Assembly: GCA_023428375.1 (NCBI GenBank)
Contig: JAEYYR010000001.1
Span: forward strand, 124,001 to 188,000
Length of the DNA: 64,000 nucleotides
Direction of reading: 5' to 3'
From: a bacterium
GTDB lineage: Bacteria; Babelota; Babeliae; Babelales; Babelaceae
The notes under the pieces are model-generated. The model worked only from the letters and a program-made list of their open reading frames with translations. It did not search any database and had not been told where the DNA came from. Shown here piece after piece: positions 52,308 to 60,701 of the stretch. Position numbers and translations under genes: made by a program. How positions within the stretch are numbered: the first letter of the stretch is position 1; each line of letters starts with the position of its first letter.

Positions 52308-53109
52308 TACGACGACCATGCGTGGTCGCGCGAGTAGTCGAGGTTTAGGAGAGATTCGACCACTCAAAATTTCTTATGATGTATACCCATATGCAGCAGG
52401 TTCAACCTTGTTTGAAATGGGAAATACAAAGGTGTTGTGTTCCGTAACCTTACAACAAGGCGTTCCTCATTTTTTACGAGGAAAAAAAATGGGTTGGTTA
52501 ACAGCAGAATATTCATTATTACCTGCATCTACCCCAGTTCGCACGGTTCGCGAAGCAACGACTAGCAAAAGAAATGGCCGCACCATCGAAATTTCACGTC
52601 TTATTGGACGCTCATTACGTGCTGTAGCTGATCTCAGCATACTTGGCGAGCAAACAATATTTATTGATTGTGATGTTTTACAAGCAGATGGTGGTACCCG
52701 CACGGCAAGTGTTACTGGTGCGTATTTAGCTTTAAAAGCTGCTCAATCCCGCTGGTTGCGTCAAGGAATTATCAAACAAAGATTCTTAATTGATGAATTA
52801 GCTGCAATCGCAGTAGGTATGAGTTCATTTGGTCCTATTCTTGATATGGATTTTGCCGAAGATAGTTCAATCATTGCTGATTTCAATTATGTAGTAACTC
52901 GCAAGGGTTCACTCGTTGAAATCCAAGGATCAGCTGAGAAGGCACCAATCTCATGGTCTGAGTTTGATGAAATGAAATCGCTTGCATTGCATGGATGCCA
53001 TTCAATTTTTGAATTCTTTGATGAAAATCCATACATATGCAATGACGCCGATTATTCACGCGGCTCATGGCATGCTATGATGTCTTCATTTAGCGAATTT
53101 TCTGAATGA
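52297..53109 (+). CDS. rph: Ribonuclease PH
   Basis: 270 residues. Phosphorolytic trimming of tRNA 3' ends. GNTKVLCSVTLQQGVPHFLR, the WLTAEYSLLPAST segment, EISRLIGRSLRAV and DCDVLQADGGTRTASVTGAY are the family hallmarks. Slightly longer than the 240-residue norm through a C-terminal tail (DADYSRGSWHAMMSSF). An 11-base overlap with pnp and a four-base overlap with the next gene indicate a single operon of RNA-processing genes. Confidence 0.94.
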   Translation: MMPNTTTMRGRASSRGLGEIRPLKISYDVYPYAAGSTLFEMGNTKVLCSVTLQQGVPHFLRGKKMGWLTAEYSLLPASTPVRTVREATTSKRNGRTIEISRLIGRSLRAVADLSILGEQTIFIDCDVLQADGGTRTASVTGAYLALKAAQSRWLRQGIIKQRFLIDELAAIAVGMSSFGPILDMDFAEDSSIIADFNYVVTRKGSLVEIQGSAEKAPISWSEFDEMKSLALHGCHSIFEFFDENPYICNDADYSRGSWHAMMSSFSEFSE

Positions 53110-54029
53110 TTGTACTGCAAGAATTACTAATTAATTGTTCTAAATATATACATGCATATAACGCATGGTGTTTTGTAGGGTCTGAGTACCCTGCATTTTT
53201 TTTTACGCAATTTCGTGCGCATGTTGAACAAATAACAGGCCTTCAGTGGCATTCACTATCCCCTTCAGGGATGTCACTGAACGAGCTTGCTCATCATTTG
53301 AGTATTAGTTTTTTAGGTGAACGAAGAATATATTTTTTAGGTAACCTAGCTGCGGTCGATAATGCAATTATTTCGTGGTGTCATGCTTATGAAGGACCGC
53401 ACTTAATCATTTATCAGAGCACACAAACAACTCAGAAATCTGGCACACTTCAAATTGTATTACCACATCCAGTAACCCCCGCTGATTACGCATCGCTCAT
53501 GCCGTTACTTTTTAAAGGAAACGCTGATAGCGCTTTCTTTCATGAAGTAAATAAGCATATCAAACAAATTGATTTGGATACTGCTTGTTCTCTTATGTTT
53601 TATCAAACTCTTTTAGGAAAACGTCATCAAGAATTTGTGCAAGAATGGTTGCCAAAAATCATTCCGTCGGCAGCGTCATTGTTCACGTTGGCTACGCATT
53701 TTTTTGCACGCGATAAGGAACAATTCTTTAAAAGCTGGCAGACTATAAGTCCGCAATTTGCAGAAGAATTTTGGGTAAGTTATTGGTCAGAACAATTGTG
53801 GCAAGCGTCGCTATTTATGACTCAAGCAAATGCAATTGGTTCTGAAAAAGCATCCAAGATGACGAACAGATTGCCCTTCTCGTTCGTACAACGTGATTGG
53901 AAGAAATATTCTCTAGATCAAATAGCTACCGCTCATCAAAATTTACTACGTATCGACACTCAACTAAAGAACGGCGCAACCTCGTTGCAAATAGAAACTT
54001 GGTTATTGAAATGGTTGAATAACAAGTAA
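53106..54029 (+). CDS. Divergent DNA polymerase III delta subunit-like protein
   Basis: 307 residues. The N-terminal part is poorly recognisable and has no P-loop, as in HolA, but the C-terminal third resembles the delta subunit: a helical domain with SYWSEQLWQASLFMTQA, then LPFSFVQRDWKKYSLDQIAT followed by LLRIDTQLKNGATSLQIETW. This matches the HolA C-terminal pattern (a D-xx-LK-x-G motif and a final helix). Delta loads the sliding clamp. The four-base overlap with rph indicates co-expression. The match is by pattern only; another function is possible. Confidence 0.6.
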   Translation: MIVLQELLINCSKYIHAYNAWCFVGSEYPAFFFTQFRAHVEQITGLQWHSLSPSGMSLNELAHHLSISFLGERRIYFLGNLAAVDNAIISWCHAYEGPHLIIYQSTQTTQKSGTLQIVLPHPVTPADYASLMPLLFKGNADSAFFHEVNKHIKQIDLDTACSLMFYQTLLGKRHQEFVQEWLPKIIPSAASLFTLATHFFARDKEQFFKSWQTISPQFAEEFWVSYWSEQLWQASLFMTQANAIGSEKASKMTNRLPFSFVQRDWKKYSLDQIATAHQNLLRIDTQLKNGATSLQIETWLLKWLNNK

Positions 54030-54201
54030 TAACAGCTCATATCAATTTCCCCATTACTATAATTTAACTCATTAACTTGTATACAAAATTTAATAAAAAT
54101 CATTTTTAAATAAACATTGTATATTTCCACGTTTCATTGCACCATTATTGACCAATTGAGTAAGCTTTAAGTAAATGATAAATGAAATAAAGGAAGCATT
54201 T

Positions 54202-54630
54202 ATGAAGAAGTTTTTGAGTTTACTTACTATACTCAGTATGAGTATTGCCCCCGAAATTATTGCCACTGAAAATAAAGACAATTTTCTTTTGACTATCACC
54301 TATCCAAAATCTTCTAATTTACCAACTACTCTAACGAATAAATTGCTATTAAATCGTGATGAGCTTTTAGATATTACAGACAAATTAGATTCAATCAAAA
54401 GTGAAGACGGAAAACCATTTAAAGCTACGGTTATTGGATCTGATGAATTTATTATTGGTCCGAGCGCATCAGAGAAGATGGAACTCGATGAACCAATTAA
54501 AGTTGTTATAACAGATACTAATGATAACGATGTCGTATATTCTGAGTATATTAATCCAGAAAAAAATATTGAATTTTATACTTTGATTAGTACTATTGCA
54601 GATACCTATGATCCGCTTTATCAATCATAA
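54202..54630 (+). CDS. Small exported protein (family A)
   Basis: 142 residues from ATG 54202 (AAAGGAAGCATTT upstream). Signal peptide MKKFLSLLTILSMSIAPEIIA with cleavage about 21. The mature domain has two similar halves: NFLLTITYPK, then helix RDELLDITDKLDSIK, and later PIKVVITDTNDNDVVYSEYI with helix IEFYTLISTIADT. The same beta-helix, beta-helix plan recurs in the products at 54646, 55698, 60248, 60702 and 61198. No recognised domain or catalytic residues. Confidence 0.75.
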   Translation: MKKFLSLLTILSMSIAPEIIATENKDNFLLTITYPKSSNLPTTLTNKLLLNRDELLDITDKLDSIKSEDGKPFKATVIGSDEFIIGPSASEKMELDEPIKVVITDTNDNDVVYSEYINPEKNIEFYTLISTIADTYDPLYQS

Positions 54631-54645
54631 CGAATACTTAAGAAA

Positions 54646-55032
54646 ATGTTGATAAAGAGTATACAATTCATCATCATAACGATAGTGGTATTGGCTTATT
54701 CCAATACCACTCTATCAAGCGACCAAATAAAGCCTCAATCAGAATATACCGTTATATTTTATCGACCACATACAGAAATGGAAACGTACAGATTTAATGC
54801 AATACCTGACGAAATAACGATATTAATAAATGCTGCTAAAGCAGCTTCATATACAAATGATCTTTCAGTGAATGAAAAAATTGAAAAATATGAAGAAAGT
54901 ATTCCTTTTATTAAAATAATAGATGCCGATGATTCCGTGTTGTATGAATCAAATATTTTCAAAGGCTTCAATATAATAAAATCTCTTATAAATGCTTACT
55001 TAGAAGAATCAGATTTGAATATGAAACAATAA
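54646..55032 (+). CDS. Small exported protein (family A)
   Basis: 128 residues. Hydrophobic signal peptide LIKSIQFIIITIVVLAYSNT. First half EYTVIFYRPHTEMETYRFNA with helix DEITILINAAKAAS; second half PFIKIIDADDSVLYESNIFK with helix FNIIKSLINAYLEE. The second half aligns with the corresponding part of the preceding gene, 16 bases upstream. The ribosome binding site is weak. Function unknown. Confidence 0.72.
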   Translation: MLIKSIQFIIITIVVLAYSNTTLSSDQIKPQSEYTVIFYRPHTEMETYRFNAIPDEITILINAAKAASYTNDLSVNEKIEKYEESIPFIKIIDADDSVLYESNIFKGFNIIKSLINAYLEESDLNMKQ

Positions 55033-55035
55033 TTT

Positions 55036-55064
55036 TTGGATAAACAATTATTTCCTATTATACT
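55036..55064 (+). promoter_or_regulatory. Candidate promoter for the gene at 55093
   Basis: TTGGAT (55036-55041), a 17-base spacer and TATACT (55059-55064). The -35 is weak; the -10 matches five of six. It would start transcription about 22 bases before the ATG. Confidence 0.35.
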
Positions 55065-55092
55065 TATGTAAACATTGCATAAAGGAAATAAT

Positions 55093-55566
55093 ATGTTACT
55101 TCTTCTTTTCTTTACTTCCACATTTATCATATCGGCAGACCAAGATAATATTTTTAGAAGTACAATTAATTTATTTAAAAAAAATAACACACCGAGTTTA
55201 GAGGAAACCGCTCATCAACTGAATTCAATAGTGTTAGGATTTTATACACGTCATTCAATCACTAATTATAATGAACATCATACTAAAGTAAGCTCACTCC
55301 TTGATGCTCATTTTAAAACCTGTCGTCAGGGTTCTTCCTTCAATAGTTTATTGTATCATGATGAATTATTTTTAAAGCAAGTAGATACAGCTGGCTCAGA
55401 AGAATGGTCAATACTTTCAGCAGAAGAAAAAGCATTTTTTTCCTCATCGACATTCGAGCAACTTAATTATATCGACTCAAAGAGACTTTTGTATACTAGT
55501 TTTCAAGATCCCTTACTGCATTCCAAAGCCGCAAATGCTTATATTATTTCTCTTGCAAAGCCTTAA
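55093..55566 (+). CDS. Small exported helical protein
   Basis: 157 residues from ATG 55093, with AAAGGAAATAAT at the right distance (a TTG 18 bases upstream is less likely). Signal peptide MLLLLFFTSTFIISADQ. The mature protein looks mainly helical (SLEETAHQLNSIVLGFYTRH) with a single cysteine (KTCRQ). It does not show the two-half pattern of its neighbours. Unknown function. Confidence 0.7.
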   Translation: MLLLLFFTSTFIISADQDNIFRSTINLFKKNNTPSLEETAHQLNSIVLGFYTRHSITNYNEHHTKVSSLLDAHFKTCRQGSSFNSLLYHDELFLKQVDTAGSEEWSILSAEEKAFFSSSTFEQLNYIDSKRLLYTSFQDPLLHSKAANAYIISLAKP

Positions 55567-55697
55567 ACCTGATTAATATGCTTACTTCTCTTTTGTGTTT
55601 TCTCAATTTAATAGTAAACAACGTTTTTATATCTTTTTACCATTAAAATTTGTTATATTTATCGATATAAACAAAATAATTTAGTGAGGTCCGCTTA

Positions 55698-56027
55698 ATG
55701 CTTTTTACAATTTTTAAAAATTCTACATTATTTATATTATGTTTGATTACATATCATATGGTAATTTATTCCTCCGAAAATGGTCAAGGAAAAATAAAAG
55801 TTACTCATAGTGACGGCAAATCTTTTGTTCACCATTATTCTTTAGCTAAGTTGAATTTAAATCAAATAAAAAAACAAATGAATGATTTAGAAAATGATCT
55901 ACTATCAAAGACGATAAAACTTGAACTTTTAGATGAAAATAATAATACAATTAAATCGGTAGATGTATATGATAATAAACAATTAATAAATTTCCTCGGT
56001 TTGTTGAATAGCTCGATAATTCAATAA
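55698..56027 (+). CDS. Small exported protein (family A)
   Basis: 109 residues, ATG with GTGAGGTCC upstream. Signal peptide TIFKNSTLFILCLITYHMVI and cleavage near YSS. Two halves: GKIKVTHSDGKSFVHHYSLA with helix LNLNQIKKQMNDLEND, then KTIKLELLDENNNTIKSVDV with helix KQLINFLGLLNSS. The second half fits the family A pattern well. Convergent with the DUF502 gene at 56057. Confidence 0.72.
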   Translation: MLFTIFKNSTLFILCLITYHMVIYSSENGQGKIKVTHSDGKSFVHHYSLAKLNLNQIKKQMNDLENDLLSKTIKLELLDENNNTIKSVDVYDNKQLINFLGLLNSSIIQ

Positions 56028-56056
56028 ACTTGTTAAAAAATCTACCAAAGCTTCTT

Positions 56057-56674
56057 TTACATATTTGGCTGAATAATTCCGCCCGATATGACTAATGCCA
56101 TTGCTTCTTGTCGTGTCATAGATGAAATTTTGCACTGATCCACAGGAACCATTACATAATATCCGGTTGTCGGATTAGGAGTTGTTGGGATAAATACATT
56201 ATAGAAGTGTCTGGTTGGGTTTGGCGCAACATTCGGTGCAACTTCACCTGTGACAAACCCAATACTATAAACTCCTGCTATTGGAAATTCTAGTATCACT
56301 ACCTTTTGAAATGATAAGGTGTCTTGTGCTCCAAATGCATGAACTAATTGTTTGATACCAAAATAAATTTGGCTTAATAATGGTATCTTACCAATAATTT
56401 TTTCAAATAAATGAATTATAGGTTGTAACAAGAATGCTTGCAAAATAAAGCCGATTAATAAGATTACAAAAATCACTAATAATATTTCTGAATGAGGAAT
56501 TTTATGTAAAAAATCCGGTTCAATATTATAAATTGGTCGTAACCACCCTTTTAATAATTTGAATGAGAAAGTAATTAACGCAACGGTGAGTGTTAAGGGA
56601 AGTATGGCAATTAAACCACTCAAAAAAATGTTTTGTATAAAAAACCATCCACGTTTGAAAACTGAATTCTGCAT
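56057..56674 (-). CDS. DUF502 family membrane protein
   Basis: 205 residues. Two transmembrane helices (FLSGLIAILPLTLTVALITF; ILLVIFVILLIGFILQAFLL) followed by a soluble C-terminal domain with the family signature FIPTTPNPTTGYYVMVPVDQ and AMALVISGGIIQP. DUF502 proteins are conserved in many Gram-negative bacteria and plants but have no firm function. AAGGA precedes the ATG; it follows glmM by ten bases and is probably co-transcribed. Confidence 0.9.
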   Translation of the reverse strand: MQNSVFKRGWFFIQNIFLSGLIAILPLTLTVALITFSFKLLKGWLRPIYNIEPDFLHKIPHSEILLVIFVILLIGFILQAFLLQPIIHLFEKIIGKIPLLSQIYFGIKQLVHAFGAQDTLSFQKVVILEFPIAGVYSIGFVTGEVAPNVAPNPTRHFYNVFIPTTPNPTTGYYVMVPVDQCKISSMTRQEAMALVISGGIIQPNM

Positions 56675-56684
56675 AATAAAATCC

Positions 56685-57977
56685 TTATCCTAATAATTCT
56701 TTAAATTTTTGAGCCAGTACCGTGCCAACTAATTGTGCACATTGCTTATCAATCGCTTCTATCATAATACGCAGCACAGGCTCTGTACCAGAGAATCTAA
56801 CTATGATTCTGCCTTTGTTTATTTGCTGACGAGCTTCTTGCATCAATTCAGAAAATGGATGCTCAGCAAGATTTTTTTTGGTAGTTGCAGGCACATTAAT
56901 ATTAATTTGTGGATATTTTTCAAAAGTGTTCAAAACATAATTTTCTGTTTCTAACATAATTTGCGCAATTTTTAATGCCACCATTAAACCGTCACCAACA
57001 TAATCAAATTCTTCTATGATAATATGGCCAGACGGTTCACCGCCGATACATGCGTTTGATTGTCTCATCATTTGCAAAACATTTTTGTCGCCAACATCAC
57101 TGCGTAATAATACTTTGTTTTGTTGGTGCAAATATTCTTCTAAACCATAATTGGTGAGCACAGTACCTATAACAGTGGTTGTTTTATAGTAGGAAGCTAA
57201 TAATGCTAAAATATCATCACCGTCTTTAATGACACCATCACGAGAACATGCAATGACACGATCACCATCACCATCAAAAGAAAATCCAATATCGGCATTA
57301 TATTGCAATACTGTATGCTGTAAAACTTCTGGGTAAAGTGCACCTGCTGAAGCGTTTATATTTCTTCCATTTGGATGATTATTGATTGTAATAACAGTTG
57401 CTCCCAAAAGTTCAAATATATGGGGTGCAAAAGCACTCATAGCACCATTTGCACAATCAATAACGACATTAATCCCGGATAAAAAATTATTATTAAAATA
57501 ACGGGATACGTGATGATAATACATTTCTGCAACATTATAGGTGGAAATGTCTGTACCATACGTTTCTGTTGTATTAATTGGACTTTGGATCAAATTGCTT
57601 ATTGTTGATTCATCATGAGAAGAAAGTTTTCGATTATTTTTATCGAGAATTTTAATACCATTATCATGATAAGGATTATGTGATGCAGAAATTACTACGG
57701 CGCAATCAAATTCACCATAATTAAATGCATGGAATGCAAATGGTGTCGGTGCAACACCAGCATCAAATACGGTAACGGGAAATGACAATAAACCAACTTT
57801 GAGACATGCTTTCATTATACTGCACGATTCTCGTGTATCAGTAATTATTAAAATGCGCGGCGTAGCACTTAATGAAAAACTCCATGCAGCAATTGCTTTG
57901 CCGATTTGCTTCACAGAATCTTCATGCAAAATACCAACACCCCATTTACCTCTAATTCCATCGGTTCCAAACAGCAC
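56685..57977 (-). CDS. glmM: Phosphoglucosamine mutase
   Basis: 430 residues from a GTG start (AGGGACTT upstream). Converts glucosamine 6-phosphate into glucosamine 1-phosphate for UDP-GlcNAc and cell-wall precursors. MLFGTDGIRGKWGVGILHED, active serine S99 in VISASHNP, Mg loop DGDGDR, sugar loop GGEPSGHIIIEE and phosphate loop VRFSGTEPVLRIM are all intact. It follows the YbbR-like and CdaA-like genes in the order cdaA-cdaR-glmM known from Firmicutes. Slightly shorter than the 445-residue norm. Confidence 0.96.
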   Translation of the reverse strand: MLFGTDGIRGKWGVGILHEDSVKQIGKAIAAWSFSLSATPRILIITDTRESCSIMKACLKVGLLSFPVTVFDAGVAPTPFAFHAFNYGEFDCAVVISASHNPYHDNGIKILDKNNRKLSSHDESTISNLIQSPINTTETYGTDISTYNVAEMYYHHVSRYFNNNFLSGINVVIDCANGAMSAFAPHIFELLGATVITINNHPNGRNINASAGALYPEVLQHTVLQYNADIGFSFDGDGDRVIACSRDGVIKDGDDILALLASYYKTTTVIGTVLTNYGLEEYLHQQNKVLLRSDVGDKNVLQMMRQSNACIGGEPSGHIIIEEFDYVGDGLMVALKIAQIMLETENYVLNTFEKYPQININVPATTKKNLAEHPFSELMQEARQQINKGRIIVRFSGTEPVLRIMIEAIDKQCAQLVGTVLAQKFKELLG

Positions 57978-57991
57978 AAGTCCCTACATCA

Positions 57992-58351
57992 TTAAAAAAT
58001 TTGTATCTTACGTGGAGAAAAGCTTACCACATTAATAGATGTGGGCAAGAATAAATGCGATCGTTTCAACAATAATTGTGAATCATTTTTAAATTCTTGT
58101 GCATTAATAAAAATTCCATAATCATCGTTCGACATTGATCGAATGGCGCTGCGTGGTCCTTCAATAACAACAGTAATATTCTCTTGCAGTGGTAATGCGG
58201 TTGTTTCATCACAATTAAACACCGATATCGGCATTTTAATTGTTTGATTTACTAAGGTATGCGCACTTAAATTAAACCAAATTATGTAACCTATAAGTAA
58301 TGAATAGCCACGTATGGTCCATTTATTTGTTAACACTTGATGAAACTTCAT
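57992..58351 (-). CDS. YbbR/CdaR-like membrane protein, single repeat
   Basis: 119 residues from ATG 58351, preferred because GGAGAATTAACA precedes it and the longer frame to 58417 overlaps the upstream gene heavily. One transmembrane helix (TIRGYSLLIGYIIWFNLSA), then a single YbbR-type beta domain (TIKMPISVFN, NITVVIEGPRSAIRSMSNDD, a final P-x-x-INVVSFSPRKIQI). YbbR proteins usually have several such repeats; this one has only one. Overlaps the CdaA-like gene by 29 bases. Confidence 0.85.
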   Translation of the reverse strand: MKFHQVLTNKWTIRGYSLLIGYIIWFNLSAHTLVNQTIKMPISVFNCDETTALPLQENITVVIEGPRSAIRSMSNDDYGIFINAQEFKNDSQLLLKRSHLFLPTSINVVSFSPRKIQIF

Positions 58352-59117
58352 TGTTAATTCTCCATGGTGTTGTTGTAACAAAAATCTGTTCCAAATGAGC
58401 AAGTAATTGTGTAGCACTTAATTGCTGTGTCACAGTCCCATTCATTATCAAATTAAAAGTACGTTGATGATTATCACTTGAAATTACGAGCGTATCATTA
58501 TGTGCAGTGATTAAGAGAGCATCATGCAGCGGATCCGTTTTTTCTGCATTTGTATCTTGCGTATCCCACAATACCGGCACTGCTTTAATAACGCCACTTT
58601 CATGTATTAACATCATCAGATTTTTCCGATCACGATGTGCATCAAAAATAAGAGACATAATATCATCATTTATCGAAGCATTCATACGTGCATCACAACG
58701 TACGTAGACAGCAATAGATTGAGATCTTTCTATAATTATCGTTAATTTTTGATTTGCATTTATGCTTCGTACCAACGTTCGCAAGACAACTTGCAGCCAC
58801 GTGGTTGTATCAATTTTTTGAATAGTTTTTTTATCATACGCGATGTAATTGCTTTGTAACATTTTTTGATGAAATAATATGATCATCATTACATACCATG
58901 GCAAACAGAGCAGAAAAAAATGCGTTAATACCGTTAAGTCAAGCAAATAGCTGCAATAGATAATCGAAAACGTTGCTAATGAATACGATACAAGCGGAGA
59001 TTTTTGATCTCGCCTTAACCAACAAAGAAAAAGATATATACTTAACGTTATACCCCCGAGTTCAACAAGATCTCGTAAAGAATATATACCAAACAAAGAA
59101 AGTATTGAGTACATCAT
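58323..59117 (-). CDS. CdaA-like membrane protein lacking recognisable diadenylate cyclase motifs
   Basis: 264 residues. Three N-terminal hydrophobic helices (about 20-34, 45-62 and 63-82) followed by ILFHQKML, which mirrors the CdaA pattern of three transmembrane helices and a VLFQPELR-like linker. The C-terminal region (about 125-245) has the strand/helix order of a DAC domain (LIFDAHRDRKNLMMLIHESG, VIKAVPVLW, DTLVISSDNHQRTFNLIMNG). At the places where cyclases have DGA and RHR, I see NLM and PLHD instead, so cyclic di-AMP synthesis seems unlikely. The position before ybbR and glmM supports the assignment. AAAGGTGATTTT precedes the ATG. Confidence 0.75.
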   Translation of the reverse strand: MMYSILSLFGIYSLRDLVELGGITLSIYLFLCWLRRDQKSPLVSYSLATFSIIYCSYLLDLTVLTHFFLLCLPWYVMMIILFHQKMLQSNYIAYDKKTIQKIDTTTWLQVVLRTLVRSINANQKLTIIIERSQSIAVYVRCDARMNASINDDIMSLIFDAHRDRKNLMMLIHESGVIKAVPVLWDTQDTNAEKTDPLHDALLITAHNDTLVISSDNHQRTFNLIMNGTVTQQLSATQLLAHLEQIFVTTTPWRINNEVSSSVNK

Positions 59118-59180
59118 AAAATCACCTTTGAGTGCTAATGTAACGCATGCTTTATGATTCTGTATAGTGTTGGAGTTTAA

Positions 59181-60194
59181 ATGAATTCAAGTACCCAAAA
59201 AAAAGTTATTTTAACCGGTGATCGTCCAACCGGACCGCTGCATTTAGGCCATTATGTTGGATCTTTAGAAAATCGAGTGAAGTTACAACACGATCATATA
59301 CAATATATTATGATCGCTGACGTTCAAGCGCTCACTGATAATTATGACAATCCAAAAAAAGTTCATGATAACGTATTACAAGTTGCTATGGATTATATCG
59401 CTTGTGGAGTTGATCCAAAAGTATCCACCATTTTCATACAATCATGTATTCCTCAGTTGCCAGAATTATTTCAATATTATTTAAATCTGGTTACCATTAA
59501 TCGCTTACGCAGGAATCCAACGGTAAAGACTGAAATTCAACAAAAAGGATTTGAAGAACATATTCCTGCTGGATTTTTAGTTTATCCGGTAAGCCAAGCA
59601 GCAGACATCACTATTGTCAAAGCAGAAATCGTCCCAGTTGGCGAAGACCAATTACCTATGATCGAACAAACCAATGAAATTGTACGTTCATTTAATCGCA
59701 TTTATAACACCAATGTATTGGTAGAAGCAAAAGCTGTTATCCCAAAATTTGCACGTCTTCCTGGAACTGATGGTCAAGCCAAAATGAGTAAATCATTGGG
59801 TAATGCAATTTATTTGAGTGATAGCACTGATGTTGTTGCAAAAAAAGTCATGAGTATGTACACCGATCCAAATCATCTTAAAGTGAGTGATCCTGGTAAG
59901 GTTGAAGGCAATACTGTCTTTTCATATTTAGATGTTTTTGATAACGATACCAATGAAGTTGAGCGTTTAAAAGAGCATTATCAGCGTGGTGGCCTTGGGG
60001 ATGTAACGCTCAAAAAACGTCTTATTGAAGTTCTTGAAAATTTCTTAACACCAATAAGAAATAAACGCAAAGAATTAGAACAAGATCCGCAAGCAATTAT
60101 GCTCATGCTTAAAGAAGGTACTGAGCGTACTGAAGCCGTCGCAGAACAAACAATGAAAGAAATTCGTCAAGCAATGATGCTTAATTATTTTTAA
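59181..60194 (+). CDS. trpS: Tryptophanyl-tRNA synthetase
   Basis: 337 residues, class I synthetase. DRPTGPLHLGHYVGSLENR holds the HIGH-type motif (H21-L-G-H24), and KMSKS is at 201-205 in QAKMSKSLGNAIYLSD. VGEDQLPMIEQTNEIVRSFN and PVSQAADITI are typical of TrpS substrate-binding segments. GGAG precedes the ATG. It diverges from the CdaA-like gene across 63 bases; no tight promoter call is possible. Ends before a strong terminator. Confidence 0.96.
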   Translation: MNSSTQKKVILTGDRPTGPLHLGHYVGSLENRVKLQHDHIQYIMIADVQALTDNYDNPKKVHDNVLQVAMDYIACGVDPKVSTIFIQSCIPQLPELFQYYLNLVTINRLRRNPTVKTEIQQKGFEEHIPAGFLVYPVSQAADITIVKAEIVPVGEDQLPMIEQTNEIVRSFNRIYNTNVLVEAKAVIPKFARLPGTDGQAKMSKSLGNAIYLSDSTDVVAKKVMSMYTDPNHLKVSDPGKVEGNTVFSYLDVFDNDTNEVERLKEHYQRGGLGDVTLKKRLIEVLENFLTPIRNKRKELEQDPQAIMLMLKEGTERTEAVAEQTMKEIRQAMMLNYF

Positions 60195-60197
60195 AGT

Positions 60198-60225
60198 AAA
60201 AAGGAGCGGACATCCGCTCCTTTTT
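60198..60225. terminator. Bidirectional intrinsic terminator after trpS
   Basis: AAAAAGGAGCGG-acat-CCGCTCCTTTTT: a perfect stem with A-run and T-run on opposite sides, serving trpS and the convergent gene at 60248. Confidence 0.9.
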
Positions 60226-60247
60226 ACTATTTCTATAGTTAAAGCTA

Positions 60248-60601
60248 TTAAAAATATGAGCCGTTATTGATTTCATTTAATCCATCCACTAAATCTTCAA
60301 GAAACATTGAAGAAAATTTCGTACTTGCCATACGTGATGAATCATTTGGTTGTAAAATAATTAACAAAGCTTCAACATCTTGGCTATAAAGATGTCGTTT
60401 ATTATGTAGATCTCTAATTTTTCCTCTAATGCTCTCGATAAGATTAGTTGGAACTTCATAAGTGGCTCTATATCCAGGCATTGATATTTGCAAAATATAC
60501 GGACTCGATACTTCGATTTCATAATCAGAATCGGAATCTAAATCTGCTGTAATAGTTAAGGTGGAAATGAGAAAAAGAATTGGCGCTAAAAATTTTTTCA
60601 T
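60248..60601 (-). CDS. Small exported protein (family A)
   Basis: 117 residues. Signal peptide MKKFLAPILFLISTLTITAD. After an acidic stretch (DSDSDYEIE) the two-half pattern appears: PYILQISMPGYRATYEVPTN with helix LIESIRGKIRDLHN, then EALLIILQPNDSSRMASTKF with helix LEDLVDGLNEI. The second half aligns with the 61198 product (EAILLNQNRERITSATF). The ribosome binding site lies in one arm of the inverted repeat at 60603-60644. Function unknown. Confidence 0.75.
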   Translation of the reverse strand: MKKFLAPILFLISTLTITADLDSDSDYEIEVSSPYILQISMPGYRATYEVPTNLIESIRGKIRDLHNKRHLYSQDVEALLIILQPNDSSRMASTKFSSMFLEDLVDGLNEINNGSYF

Positions 60602-60602
60602 A

Positions 60603-60644
60603 ATTAATTATCCTTATTTTTGTTACATTATAAGGATAATTAAT
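60603..60644. repeat. Perfect 15-bp inverted repeat over the promoter and ribosome binding site
   Basis: ATTAATTATCCTTAT (60603-60617) and ATAAGGATAATTAAT (60630-60644) with a 12-base spacer. On the minus strand one arm contains the AAGGA ribosome binding site of the 60601 gene, and TATAAT (60632-60627) covers the edge of the other arm. Confidence 0.75.
60627..60632 (-). promoter_or_regulatory. Candidate -10 box for the gene at 60248-60601
   Basis: A consensus TATAAT on the minus strand, about 26 bases before the ATG. TTACAA 18 bases upstream is a weak -35. Confidence 0.4.
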
Positions 60645-60701
60645 GAAGTTTTGTAAACGCAAACATAATACGGGTTTAATTATTAAACAACAAATTAATT
60701 C

